Shown: piece after piece, positions 7,170-15,081 of the stretch
How the letters are laid out: every line of letters starts with the position of its first letter
Numbering within the stretch: position 1 is the stretch's first letter
From: Ruminococcus sp. Phil11
GTDB lineage: Bacteria; Bacillota; Clostridia; Oscillospirales; Ruminococcaceae
NCBI GenBank assembly: GCA_001940925.1
Contig: MSGZ01000044.1
Span: forward strand, 1-49,167
DNA: 49,167 nucleotides
Reading direction: 5' to 3'
Translations under genes and position numbers: made by a program
The notes under the pieces: generated by a model
The model's input: the letters and a program-made list of their open reading frames with translations, nothing else
Told to the model about the DNA's origin: nothing
The model's database searches: none

Positions 7170-8741
7170 TTACTGATACCCGTTGAGCTTTGCGCGTTTG
7201 ATCGCGGAGGGATAATCGCGGTAGCAGTAATCCACATCGACCGGATCCTTGAATCCCGCGACCTTGCCCGTGCCGTACTGCCACATGCCGTAAGCACCGG
7301 TATAGGTCGGCGCGATCACATTGTAATGCGCGACCCACACATCATACCGCGACTTGACGGCCTGCGTCATCTTGTGCGTCAGATAGGAGGACGAGCAGTA
7401 GATCTGCGAGAAATAGCCCTTCTTCTCCATTTCCGAGCAGAATGCATCGACGATCGAGGAGATTGTCGCAGTATCCAGTGCGAGCACATCCTTCTCCTCA
7501 ATGTCGAAGGCGATCGGATAGTCAAATGTCCGGTTGCCGAGCACCTGCGCACAGACATTCGCCTCGATGCGCGCTTCCTCCGGCGTTTTCGCGTAGGAAT
7601 ACCAGTACGCGCCGACCGGGATGCCCGCTGCCTTTGCGCGGTCATAATTCGCATAGAAGGTCGGGTCGGTCTGCTTCAGATACTTGCCGAAGCCCGCACG
7701 CAGAATGACATACTGTGCCTTCGGGTCGGTCTTGACCGTCTCGAAATTCACACTGTCGCCCTGCCAGAACGAAATATCAATGCCGTGGCACAGATACGGG
7801 CGGACTGTCGTCGTTACGATCGTGGTGACCGTCGTTGCGGTCACGACAAACGGCTTTGTCGTTTTTACGGTCGTGGTCTGCGCCGCTGTTGTGCGGACTG
7901 CTGCCGTCGTTTTTGCAGCGGTTGCTTTCGGTGCTGCTGTTGCCGGTGCAGTCGTTGCAGCCGCAGTCTGCACGGTACGCGTCTGCGGAGCAGTCGTTCC
8001 GGCGGTCGTCACGGCAGCCGTTACGGTCTGCGCTGCGGACGCTGTTGTTGTCGTACCGGCAGCAGGTGCCGCGGTCGTGACCGGTGCTGCTGCTGTCGTC
8101 TGCGGCGGTGCGGTCACGGGCGGTTCCGGCGGCTTCGGTGAGCCGGGCGGCAGAACCGTGACCTTTCCGCGCTCCGTCAGCAGCGGAAGCTTTGCGCCGC
8201 TGTCGGTAAACACAATATCCTGAAAAGAGACCGGATAGGACGTTCCGGGGGCTGCATCCTCCGGAATCCGGAACGAGACCGAGAACAGTGCGCCTTCTCC
8301 CTCCGTTTCCTTTGCGGAATCGGAGCAGCACACGATCATATTATACTTTTTCAGCATCGTTACGGACAGATTCATATCCGGGAACTGCTCGGTGTTGGCG
8401 CGGATCGGCTCGTCGAATCCCTCCGGTATATAGGGAACCAGACCGTCCGCATACTGCACGGCGACCCGCACGAATGAAAATCCGGGGTTGTTGTCGATCA
8501 CGGCATTGACCGTGACAACATCGCCGGCACAGCCTTCAACGGATGAGAGCGAAAGATCCATCGGCGCGTTTTCTGCGACCGTGACCCGTTTGCTCATCAC
8601 GTAGTCGAATACATCCACGACGCCGTCACCGTTGAAATCAGGCAGCGCGGCATCATCTGCAGCGACCGGTGCCGCAAGCGTCAGCATACTCATGACAACT
8701 GCTGAGCCTGCCGCAAGAAGCCGCCTCAGACCCTTGTGCAT
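7170..8741 (-). CDS. Secreted GH25 lysozyme with dockerin-like repeat and cohesin-like domain
   Basis: A 523-residue secreted protein. A signal peptide (about 1-28, cleaved near AADD) is followed by a single dockerin-type calcium-binding repeat, DFNGDGVVDVFDYVMSKR, and a beta domain of cohesin/carbohydrate-binding type (about 60-195, with NNPGFSFVRVAVQY). A Thr/Ala/Pro linker runs from about 200 to 315. A GH25 muramidase domain (about 318-523) opens with GIDISFWQG and has the acidic pair in FDIEEKD. GH25 enzymes cut N-acetylmuramyl bonds in peptidoglycan. Only one of the two repeats of a complete dockerin is present, so binding to a scaffold is doubtful. The start codon lies close behind GGGAGG, and a promoter sits at 8838-8866. 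Confidence 0.88.
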   Translation of the reverse strand: MHKGLRRLLAAGSAVVMSMLTLAAPVAADDAALPDFNGDGVVDVFDYVMSKRVTVAENAPMDLSLSSVEGCAGDVVTVNAVIDNNPGFSFVRVAVQYADGLVPYIPEGFDEPIRANTEQFPDMNLSVTMLKKYNMIVCCSDSAKETEGEGALFSVSFRIPEDAAPGTSYPVSFQDIVFTDSGAKLPLLTERGKVTVLPPGSPKPPEPPVTAPPQTTAAAPVTTAAPAAGTTTTASAAQTVTAAVTTAGTTAPQTRTVQTAAATTAPATAAPKATAAKTTAAVRTTAAQTTTVKTTKPFVVTATTVTTIVTTTVRPYLCHGIDISFWQGDSVNFETVKTDPKAQYVILRAGFGKYLKQTDPTFYANYDRAKAAGIPVGAYWYSYAKTPEEARIEANVCAQVLGNRTFDYPIAFDIEEKDVLALDTATISSIVDAFCSEMEKKGYFSQIYCSSSYLTHKMTQAVKSRYDVWVAHYNVIAPTYTGAYGMWQYGTGKVAGFKDPVDVDYCYRDYPSAIKRAKLNGYQ

Positions 8742-8837
8742 ATAGACTCCTCCCTTATTGAACTTCCTTCACAAATCATTCGGTTCGCATTGTTGAAACA
8801 ACTGATTTCTATATCTGCAGCGTTTGGTTTCCCCCTC

Positions 8838-8866
8838 ATTTTACCATATCATGCCGGCAAATTCAA
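8838..8866 (-). promoter_or_regulatory. Probable promoter for GH25 gene
   Basis: On the minus strand, TTGAAT (8861-8866) and TAAAAT (8838-8843) are 17 bp apart, leaving a leader of about 90 nt before the start codon at 8741. Confidence 0.6.
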
Positions 8867-8975
8867 GAGCGTTCGTGCTTTTTCTACGGATTTCCCAAAT
8901 CATGCGTGATATCTAACAGGATATCTGCCGGAAAATTATGCATTTCGCCGATTTTCGTATTTTTTCAATTTCTGC

Positions 8976-9004
8976 TTGACTTTTGCCTGCCGATGTAGTA
9001 TAAT
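8976..9004 (+). promoter_or_regulatory. Promoter of tRNA-Thr
   Basis: TTGACT (8976-8981) and TATAAT (8999-9004) are 17 bp apart, ending 23 bp before the mature tRNA. Confidence 0.85.
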
Positions 9005-9027
9005 ATAAAAGCGGTCTTGAGACGGAT

Positions 9028-9103
9028 GCTGTTTTAGCTCAGTAGGTAGAGCACATCCTTGGTAAGGATGAGGTCGCTGGTTCGACTCCAGTAAACAGCT
9101 CCA
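9028..9103 (+). tRNA. tRNA-Thr (anticodon GGU)
   Basis: This is a complete cloverleaf. The acceptor stem is GCTGTTT/AAACAGC, the D stem is GCTC/GAGC, and the anticodon stem CATCC/GGATG holds the loop TTGGTAA, which gives anticodon GGT. The T arm is GCTGG/CCAGT. The discriminator is T, and CCA is encoded at 9101-9103. The gene stands alone, with its own promoter and terminator, and reads threonine codons ACC and ACU. Confidence 0.96.
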
Positions 9104-9109
9104 AGCCGC

Positions 9110-9148
9110 AATCACTCCCATGCTTCATGCGTGGGAGTGATTCTTTTT
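9110..9148 (+). terminator. Terminator of tRNA-Thr
   Basis: AATCACTCCCA (9110-9120) pairs with TGGGAGTGATT (9132-9142), followed by CTTTTT. Confidence 0.9.
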
Positions 9149-9167
9149 CAGGAACACGGAATAAATG

Positions 9168-9198
9168 AAAGACGCCGGACGAACCGGCGTCTTTTTTT
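9168..9198 (-). terminator. Terminator of the moxR-DUF58-transglutaminase operon
   Basis: GACGCCGG (9171-9178) pairs with CCGGCGTC (9184-9191). A-rich sequence on the left gives a T-run on the minus strand just after the transglutaminase gene. The T-run at 9192-9198 lets it work on the plus strand as well. Confidence 0.85.
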
Positions 9199-9212
9199 AT
9201 GCTGTCGGGTAC

Positions 9213-11648
9213 TTACGCTTCCGCAGCGGACTTTTTCCGTGCGGCCTTTCTTGCGGCCTTTTCTGCCTTCCGCTGCCGCCTGACCGCCGGTCTGTATGCG
9301 TCATACGCGGCACAGTAGCAGGCAAACACACGGTCGGCCGTTTCCGGACTGCATTTGTCGGCGTAAACGGTCTCCTCAAAGCCGGAGAGCAGATCGGTCA
9401 GATCGGTCTGCAGGAATGCGCTTTGCTTTTCACAGAGAACACGCGCCGTCTCTGCGGGATCGGCCTTCCACTGCTTCCGCAGCCTTGCAAATGCAGCCTG
9501 TACCGCTTCTGCATTGCGCAGCTTCCGGAATTTGCGGCGGAACAGCTTTTCGCGCAGCATCGGCAGCAGCTTGAAGATCAGCAGCAATGCCAGCATTGCC
9601 GCACAGAACAGGATCAGGCCGGAGAACTGCAGCGATGTCAGGATATTGACCTTGCCGCCGCCCGCACCGAGACCTGCGGCGGTCGCGTCCATCATCGTCC
9701 AGCCGGTGCCGGGCAGATAGACCTCAACAAAGGCATGGGCGTGCTCTGTCGTGATGACATAATTCCACTCGTTGCCGCCGACGACCAGACGATCGTCCGC
9801 CTGCTGCATCGCGTAGCCCTCCACGTAGCGGACATTAAGTCCCGCAGCGCGGCAGAGCTCTGTCATCGCGCTGGCGAACTGATAGCAGACGCCCTGCTTA
9901 TTCTCGAACAGGAACGTCCTGACATTGTCGCCGGGCATCTTCTGAAATTCCAGATTGTATTTGAAAATGCCGCTGCCCTTGAGGTAATGGCAGATCGCCT
10001 TTGCCTTTTCGCGGTCGGAATACAGCCCCTCGGTCAGCTGCAGCGCAAGGTCGCGGACATCCTGCGGCGTTTTGCTTTCGACCGCCGCCGCATAGGCATC
10101 CGCCTGCTCCAGACTGTCGATCGCGCCGAGAACCGGCTCTGTATCCAGACCGTTTTGTTCGGCGGCTTTCTGCAGCTCCGGCAGAAATTCCCGCCAGTGC
10201 TCCATATCAAAGGCATTCGTCAGCGTCAGCGCAGCCTCAGATTCCGCAAAGTCCGGACTCAGATACTCCGCGTAGTAATAGATGTTGTTGGCGGTTGGCC
10301 CGGAATAGTAGCTGAAAAGGATCTCGTTCCGGCTCTGATGGATCGTCAGCGGTATGCCGCGCTGATTGGACAGCTCCGCCTGAACGATCCGGTTCGGTGC
10401 GGGGAATACTTTGCTGTTCTGCGTGGTGGGCTCAACGATGATCCTGTTATAATAATCCTGAAAATCAGTCGGTTTGCCCGCCAGCTGCGCAATGCCCCAT
10501 TTTTCTGAAAATGCGGGATCCGCGGATGCAGCCTGAATGATCACGGTCAGCAGCTCTGCGGCATCCGGCTCTACTGAACGCGTATGGAATTTGTCGGAGC
10601 CGGTGAAGTCTTCCGCTGAGATTTGCTCCGGCCGGCGGTCAAATTCCGACGCATTCCATGTATCGGTATCGTACTGATAATTCGTCAGCGTCTGTGCGCG
10701 CAGATTGAGCGGTTCATCCGCAGCGGCATGAAACAGCGCACGGGAATACGCGGGCTGCGCATAGCCGCCGCCGTCAGAGGAATCCGAAAAGCCCTCGATC
10801 GCGCCCTGCAGATAATCAGAAAGCGCGGACATATCGAGCATCGTATCAAACACGGCACGGTCGGCAACGACCGTCGGCTTCGGGATGATCAGCACCAGAA
10901 TGATCGACGCGGCAATGAAAATGCCGGTCGAACGGAGAAAACTGCCGTCCAGCAGCTCCGGCATGGTGCCGAAGAACGGCGATTTCTTCGTCGGCATCGT
11001 CAGCCGGCTTTCCGTATCCGGCGCATAGGGCTGTACGACGGCGGGGTCCTCCGCATGTGCCTGCCGGCAGTAGACCATGACGGCGAAATAACACGCCAGC
11101 AGAATGAGGATCGACGGCACCGGCATTTCTTCGTTTTCCTTTGCGTAGACCGCAAACGGGAAGATCATGACCATGAAAGACATCAGCACGCGGTACCGGA
11201 GCAGCGTGAAATAATACGCGACAGAAGCAATAAAGAACGTAAACAGCAAAAAAAGCCCGATCGTATAGCCGAGATAAGAGGTCGGGAGCACCGACAGCGG
11301 CGTCAGGAACCAGATCATGAAATCCAGCTTCAGCGCGGAGCTCTCCGGCCCGAACACCGGCGCGGTATAGCCAAGATAGATAAACGCGACCGCAGCCGCC
11401 AGAAATACAAATCCTGTGAACAGGAAAATGATGCCGCCGAGGAAATGGTGCTTTTTCATATAGTCAAACAGCCGGAACAGCGGCGTCTGCAGCAGCAGCG
11501 AAAGCACGATCCAGAGTACGGTCAGCGACGGCGCATAGTGATAAAAGATGCCGGAAACGATCGTCACACTGAACAGCAGCGGGATCCGCTTGGCCTGCAA
11601 AAACCAGTCCAGCAGCGGAAAACGCGCCCTGAGCGCGGACAGCTTCAT
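9213..11648 (-). CDS. Transglutaminase-like domain membrane protein
   Basis: An 811-residue membrane protein of the TgpA/YebA type. The N-terminal part (about 1-200) holds six or so membrane segments. Another lies near 240-260, and one more near 690-710. The external region contains a transglutaminase-like papain fold with Cys in GVCYQFASAMTEL, His in HAHAFVEVY and Asp in WTMMDAT, forming the usual triad. A cytoplasmic tail rich in Lys and Ala ends the protein. It is the last gene after moxR and DUF58. That trio is common, but its exact biochemical function is unsettled; a role in modifying envelope proteins or peptidoglycan is inference. Confidence 0.88.
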   Translation of the reverse strand: MKLSALRARFPLLDWFLQAKRIPLLFSVTIVSGIFYHYAPSLTVLWIVLSLLLQTPLFRLFDYMKKHHFLGGIIFLFTGFVFLAAAVAFIYLGYTAPVFGPESSALKLDFMIWFLTPLSVLPTSYLGYTIGLFLLFTFFIASVAYYFTLLRYRVLMSFMVMIFPFAVYAKENEEMPVPSILILLACYFAVMVYCRQAHAEDPAVVQPYAPDTESRLTMPTKKSPFFGTMPELLDGSFLRSTGIFIAASIILVLIIPKPTVVADRAVFDTMLDMSALSDYLQGAIEGFSDSSDGGGYAQPAYSRALFHAAADEPLNLRAQTLTNYQYDTDTWNASEFDRRPEQISAEDFTGSDKFHTRSVEPDAAELLTVIIQAASADPAFSEKWGIAQLAGKPTDFQDYYNRIIVEPTTQNSKVFPAPNRIVQAELSNQRGIPLTIHQSRNEILFSYYSGPTANNIYYYAEYLSPDFAESEAALTLTNAFDMEHWREFLPELQKAAEQNGLDTEPVLGAIDSLEQADAYAAAVESKTPQDVRDLALQLTEGLYSDREKAKAICHYLKGSGIFKYNLEFQKMPGDNVRTFLFENKQGVCYQFASAMTELCRAAGLNVRYVEGYAMQQADDRLVVGGNEWNYVITTEHAHAFVEVYLPGTGWTMMDATAAGLGAGGGKVNILTSLQFSGLILFCAAMLALLLIFKLLPMLREKLFRRKFRKLRNAEAVQAAFARLRKQWKADPAETARVLCEKQSAFLQTDLTDLLSGFEETVYADKCSPETADRVFACYCAAYDAYRPAVRRQRKAEKAARKAARKKSAAEA

Positions 11649-11687
11649 AAGGGTTCACCACACTTTTTACGGGATATTACTGGAATG

Positions 11688-12983
11688 TCAGAGCTCGCCG
11701 CCCGCCTGCAGCAGACTGCGGTCCGGCGTCACGAGCCAGAGCGACGCGTTTTTCGGGACGGCTGTGCGTGCAGCGGCCTGCTCCGGGATCAGCAGATACA
11801 GCAGCGAGGGATGATGCTCCAGCGCGGCTGCCGTTTCTTCCGTTGCGGCATCCGTGATGTACAGCAGCACCGCGCCGCTCTCCTGCTGAACGGCAGGCGG
11901 CAGCACCGTCAGTGAAGCAAGCTCCTCTGCCGGACGGAAGCCGCCGCGCAGCAGCGTCACCGCCTCGACCGCGAGCTGCTCGCCGTCGTCGATCGTGATG
12001 CTGCTCCATTCCGCGTGCTCGTCCGCGTAGCAGAGCTGACAGGGGTAGCCGTATTTCGCACAGAGCATCAGAAAGCCCAGTGCAGTTTCAATGAGCTGTT
12101 CCTCGCGGCTGAACCGCTCGGCATCGGAGAGCAGGAACGGACTGCGCCGGAAATCCAGCACAACGGAGAGCCGCGCCAGTGCGATCGGCTCGTCCTGCCG
12201 CACCATGAGGTGCCTGCGCTTGGAGGACAGCTTCCAGTTGATGCGCTTCAGGGAATCGCCGGGGATGTAATCGCGGTGCTCGTAGCCGGGCATGGCAGAG
12301 GCGGAGTGATTCGGTGTTGCCTCTGTTTCCTCGTCGGCCGCAGCGACCGCCGTCGATACCGAGCGGAACAGCGTGCTGTTCGTTTTCAGCTCCGGTATTT
12401 CCGGCGTGATCAGCAGAACGGCGGGCTCCGGTGCCTTCATCCGGAACCGGATCATCGCCAGATAATCACTGATCGTCATGTCTGTGAGCGTGACCGTTCC
12501 GCCGCCGCAGAATCTCGTATTCAGCGCAATGCGGTATTCCGCCGTGCGTGCCGTGCCCATGGATAGACAGAGCGGCAGCGTCTCCGGCGTGAGCTGCCGT
12601 TTGCGCAGCTTCTTCCATTTTTTCATCGCGGCATGATACCGCAGAAAGCCGCCTGCGCCCTCGATCGGTTTCTCGGGCAGCGGCACGGCATTCGGATTCA
12701 AAGGCCCGAAATGCGGGTCTGCCGTCAGACGCATCCGCAGGAACGGCAGCGGCAGCGGCGTATTCTTCTTTAGCCGGATCACCGCGGAGATCTGCTTCTG
12801 CTTGGCTGCGGAATCCGGCAGCAGCAGCTCGACCGTCAGCGAATGCTTCGCGAGCCATGTCATGGCCCCGGAGACGACCGGCATCAGCAGCAGAAAGCTC
12901 AGCATCATTACGCCGACCTGTCCGTCCATATACAGCATGAACACGATCGCGATGCCGATCGCGCAGAGATAACCGACCGTCAT
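11688..12983 (-). CDS. DUF58 domain-containing protein
   Basis: A 431-residue protein. Two N-terminal membrane segments (about 3-45) are followed by a beta-rich part and the DUF58 signature around GYEHRDYIPGDSLKRINWK near residue 235, with a von Willebrand-like fold towards the C-terminus. DUF58 proteins are regular partners of MoxR ATPases. The start codon overlaps the moxR stop as ATGA, indicating translational coupling, and the transglutaminase gene follows after 39 bp. Family and operon context are certain; the molecular activity is unknown. Confidence 0.9.
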   Translation of the reverse strand: MTVGYLCAIGIAIVFMLYMDGQVGVMMLSFLLLMPVVSGAMTWLAKHSLTVELLLPDSAAKQKQISAVIRLKKNTPLPLPFLRMRLTADPHFGPLNPNAVPLPEKPIEGAGGFLRYHAAMKKWKKLRKRQLTPETLPLCLSMGTARTAEYRIALNTRFCGGGTVTLTDMTISDYLAMIRFRMKAPEPAVLLITPEIPELKTNSTLFRSVSTAVAAADEETEATPNHSASAMPGYEHRDYIPGDSLKRINWKLSSKRRHLMVRQDEPIALARLSVVLDFRRSPFLLSDAERFSREEQLIETALGFLMLCAKYGYPCQLCYADEHAEWSSITIDDGEQLAVEAVTLLRGGFRPAEELASLTVLPPAVQQESGAVLLYITDAATEETAAALEHHPSLLYLLIPEQAAARTAVPKNASLWLVTPDRSLLQAGGEL

Positions 12984-13921
12984 CGTGCGGTATCCATCGG
13001 CACCGGCACGGCAGCCAGTACGCCCGCGACCACGCTGCGGGCATCGCCGTGCTGGGATTTGCCCTTCGGCGAGAGGATCAGGCGGTGTGCAAGCACGCTC
13101 TCCGCCATATCCTTGACATCGTCCGGCAGCACATAGTCTCTGCCGGAGAGGAATGCGTTTGCCTTCGCTGCCTTATAGAGCGCGATCGAGCCGCGCGGAG
13201 AAGCACCGAGCGTCAGTGCCTCGTGGGTGCGCGTCGCGGAGACGATCTGCAGAATGTACCGCTTGACCGCTTCACTGACATGCACCGCCTCGACCTGCGA
13301 CTGCAGCGCGACGATATCCTCCGGATGCAGCACTGCGGATTCGATGTTTTCCAGCGGGTTGTGATGCTCCGTGCGGGAGAGGATCTGCAGCTCCTCGTCT
13401 TCCGTCGGATAGCCCATGCTCACGCGCATGAAGAAGCGGTCCATCTGGGCTTCCGGCAGGTGATAGGTGCCGTAGGTCTCGACGGGATTCTGCGTCGCGA
13501 GCACCATGAACGGCTGCGGCAGCTTATGCGTTTCGCCGTCAATGGAGATCTGATGCTCCTCCATGACCTCCAGCAGCGCGGACTGCACCTTCGGGGAAGC
13601 GCGGTTGATCTCATCCGCGAGCAGGAAATTGCACATGGCCGCACCTGCGCGGTATTCGAGCTCAAAGGTATTCTGGTTGACCATGGAATAGCCCGTGATG
13701 TCCGACGGCATGACGTCCGGCGTCAGCTGGATGCGGTTGAAGCTGCCGCCGATCGAGCGGGACAGTGCCGCGGCAAGCTGCGTTTTGCCGACGCCCGGCA
13801 CATCCTCGATCAGAATGTGGCCGTTGCAGAGCAGTCCGGCGATGACGCAGCGGATGACGCGCTCCTTGCCGACGATGACCTTGCCGATGCTTTCGGTCAA
13901 TGACTGAATATCTGTATGCAT
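12980..13921 (-). CDS. MoxR family AAA+ ATPase
   Basis: A 313-residue cytoplasmic ATPase of the MoxR branch, thought to act as a chaperone-like assembly or activation factor. Walker A is PGVGKTQ at about 42-48, Walker B is LLADEINRA near 104, and the ATQNP sensor lies near 145. The AAA lid domain follows, with LGASPRGSIAL near 250. The start is chosen at the ATG at 13921, preceded by GAGGAGC; a longer reading would begin 12 codons earlier without a good ribosome site. The gene heads the operon with DUF58 and the transglutaminase. Its promoter lies inside a family-B repeat. Confidence 0.93.
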   Translation of the reverse strand: MHTDIQSLTESIGKVIVGKERVIRCVIAGLLCNGHILIEDVPGVGKTQLAAALSRSIGGSFNRIQLTPDVMPSDITGYSMVNQNTFELEYRAGAAMCNFLLADEINRASPKVQSALLEVMEEHQISIDGETHKLPQPFMVLATQNPVETYGTYHLPEAQMDRFFMRVSMGYPTEDEELQILSRTEHHNPLENIESAVLHPEDIVALQSQVEAVHVSEAVKRYILQIVSATRTHEALTLGASPRGSIALYKAAKANAFLSGRDYVLPDDVKDMAESVLAHRLILSPKGKSQHGDARSVVAGVLAAVPVPMDTAR

Positions 13922-13959
13922 ATTTTGCTCCTCACTTTTCAGGAAATAATATACCAATT

Positions 13960-14082
13960 ATATTATAGCATATTACATGCAGAATTTCAATGGGCACATT
14001 ATGAAAAAAGTATGAAGCTGCGCTGCATGGGAGTAAAAACGGCGGCGGGTTCTACCCGCTTATAGCATATTATGTATTGAAA
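13960..14082 (-). repeat. Family B promoter-bearing repeat upstream of moxR
   Basis: Read on the minus strand, a partial copy (14059-14082) is followed by the hairpin GCGGGTAGAACCCGC, then a run with ACTCCCATGCAGC, and then CCATTGAAATTCTGCATGTA leading into TATAAT. The same arrangement lies upstream of nadB at 46816-47005. The promoter elements sit at the downstream end of the unit. Confidence 0.75.
13962..13990 (-). promoter_or_regulatory. Promoter of moxR operon, inside repeat B
   Basis: On the minus strand, TTGAAA (13985-13990) and TATAAT (13962-13967) are 17 bp apart. Confidence 0.8.
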
Positions 14083-14161
14083 AGCAAGCGGAGAGCAGGA
14101 TTCTTTCTGACACGGGTTTCCTGCCGGAGATCTTTAGATCAATACAGGCGGGCACTGCCCG

Positions 14162-14193
14162 AAAAAAACGCCCTGCGCATCGGCACAGGGCGT
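14162..14193 (-). terminator. Terminator of LRR-peptide-acidic protein cluster
   Basis: ACGCCCTG (14168-14175) pairs with CAGGGCGT (14186-14193). An A-run on the left becomes a T-run on the minus strand, 9 bp beyond the acidic protein gene. Confidence 0.9.
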
Positions 14194-14201
14194 TCCGTAT
14201 T

Positions 14202-14840
14202 TCAGTCTTCTTCGGTTTCAAAAGGCTCGTCAAAGAATACCTCGGGGAGCTCGTCCGCGTGATCGCCGGGATCATAGGGCGAGATCTCCGGCAGCGGCTT
14301 GTCGTCATCGTCATTGCCGGGGCCGCTCTGCGGAACAGGATCCTCATCCGGTTCGTAAGGTTCCGGTTCGGTTTTGGTATGGCTGACCTTGCCGGGCGGT
14401 GTCGGTGCGACATAGGGCACGACCGTTTCCTGCTTCTGCTCCGGTTCTTCGTCCGGGATCATCGGCGCGATCCCGCCTGTGGGCGGCTCTTTTTTGTCGC
14501 TGTCGGTCAGATCGTCGCCGGGGAGCTCCTGTGCATTGTAAGGGTCGCCGCTCTCCGCGTCCGGAACATCGGCTTCTTCGGGGACGGTTTCGTCTGACGG
14601 GTCGCCTTTCTTCTCTGATGTTGTTTTATCCGCGGATGCCTTGCCGGTTTTTTTGCCTTTTGCATCTGTTTCCGCGGCTTCAGTTTCAGGATCTGTCTCC
14701 GAAGCATCGCGGACGGATTCCGCGGTTGACTGTTCCTGCTGCGGCACCGTCTTTTTATGATGCGCAGCGGCAATGACGCCTGCAATGACAAGCACCGCCG
14801 CGCAGATCACTGCGGCAGCTGCGATCAGTCGTTTGTTCAT
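14202..14840 (-). CDS. Membrane-anchored acidic low-complexity protein
   Basis: A 212-residue protein not recognised as a known family. One hydrophobic segment (about 5-26, IAAAAVICAAVLVIAGVIAA) after MNKR could be a signal anchor. The remainder is hydrophilic and strongly acidic, rich in Asp, Glu, Pro, Lys and Thr (for example GNDDDDKPLPE), with no cysteine pair or catalytic motif. It is likely displayed outside the cell as a disordered stalk. The start is set by GGAGG before the ATG at 14840. It follows the LRR gene and the 31-residue peptide gene on the same strand and ends at a strong terminator, so a shared transcript is likely. Confidence 0.7.
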   Translation of the reverse strand: MNKRLIAAAAVICAAVLVIAGVIAAAHHKKTVPQQEQSTAESVRDASETDPETEAAETDAKGKKTGKASADKTTSEKKGDPSDETVPEEADVPDAESGDPYNAQELPGDDLTDSDKKEPPTGGIAPMIPDEEPEQKQETVVPYVAPTPPGKVSHTKTEPEPYEPDEDPVPQSGPGNDDDDKPLPEISPYDPGDHADELPEVFFDEPFETEED

Positions 14841-14863
14841 AGGAAAAACCTCCGGTTGGAAGA

Positions 14864-14894
14864 ACTCCCGCAGGCTCACAGGTCCTGCGGGAGT
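14864..14894 (-). promoter_or_regulatory. Hairpin between peptide gene and acidic protein gene
   Basis: ACTCCCGCAGG (14864-14874) and CCTGCGGGAGT (14884-14894) form an 11-bp perfect stem. On the minus strand only a weak TTCTTCC follows, so it is probably a leaky terminator or an mRNA-stabilising hairpin that sets unequal expression of the two genes. Confidence 0.65.
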
Positions 14895-14920
14895 GGTCTT
14901 CTTGATGCTGAATGCTGTGA

Positions 14921-15016
14921 TTAGAAATCCTGATCACCGAGATCATTGGAATCGGTAATGATGTCTGCGGACGTAAATTCAACGATCATCAGCTCTGCTT
15001 CTTCGTACTGACGCAT
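14921..15016 (-). CDS. 31-residue acidic peptide
   Basis: A very short open frame preceded by AAAGGAGGTGAC at ideal spacing, which is the main support for translation. The product begins MRQYEEAELMIVEFTSAD and ends DLGDQDF; it has no membrane segment or cysteine. It lies 65 bp downstream of the LRR protein gene and 80 bp upstream of the acidic anchored protein gene, on the same strand. I do not recognise a characterised family, though short peptides beginning with a similar Y-E-x-x-E-L pattern occur in Clostridia as unnamed proteins (from memory, unverified). It is not a convincing modified-peptide precursor because no maturation enzyme is nearby. Confidence 0.6.
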   Translation of the reverse strand: MRQYEEAELMIVEFTSADIITDSNDLGDQDF

Positions 15017-15081
15017 TTCTTGTCACCTCCTTTCATAGACTGCAGTTGAATAATGCAGGTCAGTTATGATAAGCTGCCTGA

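Noticed and set aside
5342..7297. A 651-residue open frame antisense to aspS
   Set aside because: It has no ribosome site or family likeness and lies wholly opposite a certain gene. Long antisense frames are common here because of the high-GC third-position bias.
7326..8223. Plus-strand frames rich in Arg/Cys or Val/Ala opposite the GH25 gene
   Set aside because: These are low-complexity translations of the Thr/Ala linker DNA on the wrong strand, with no start signals.
14921..15016. Modified-peptide (RiPP) precursor cluster
   Set aside because: The short peptide has no cysteine, Ser/Thr-rich core or leader motif, and no maturase, transporter or radical-SAM gene is nearby.
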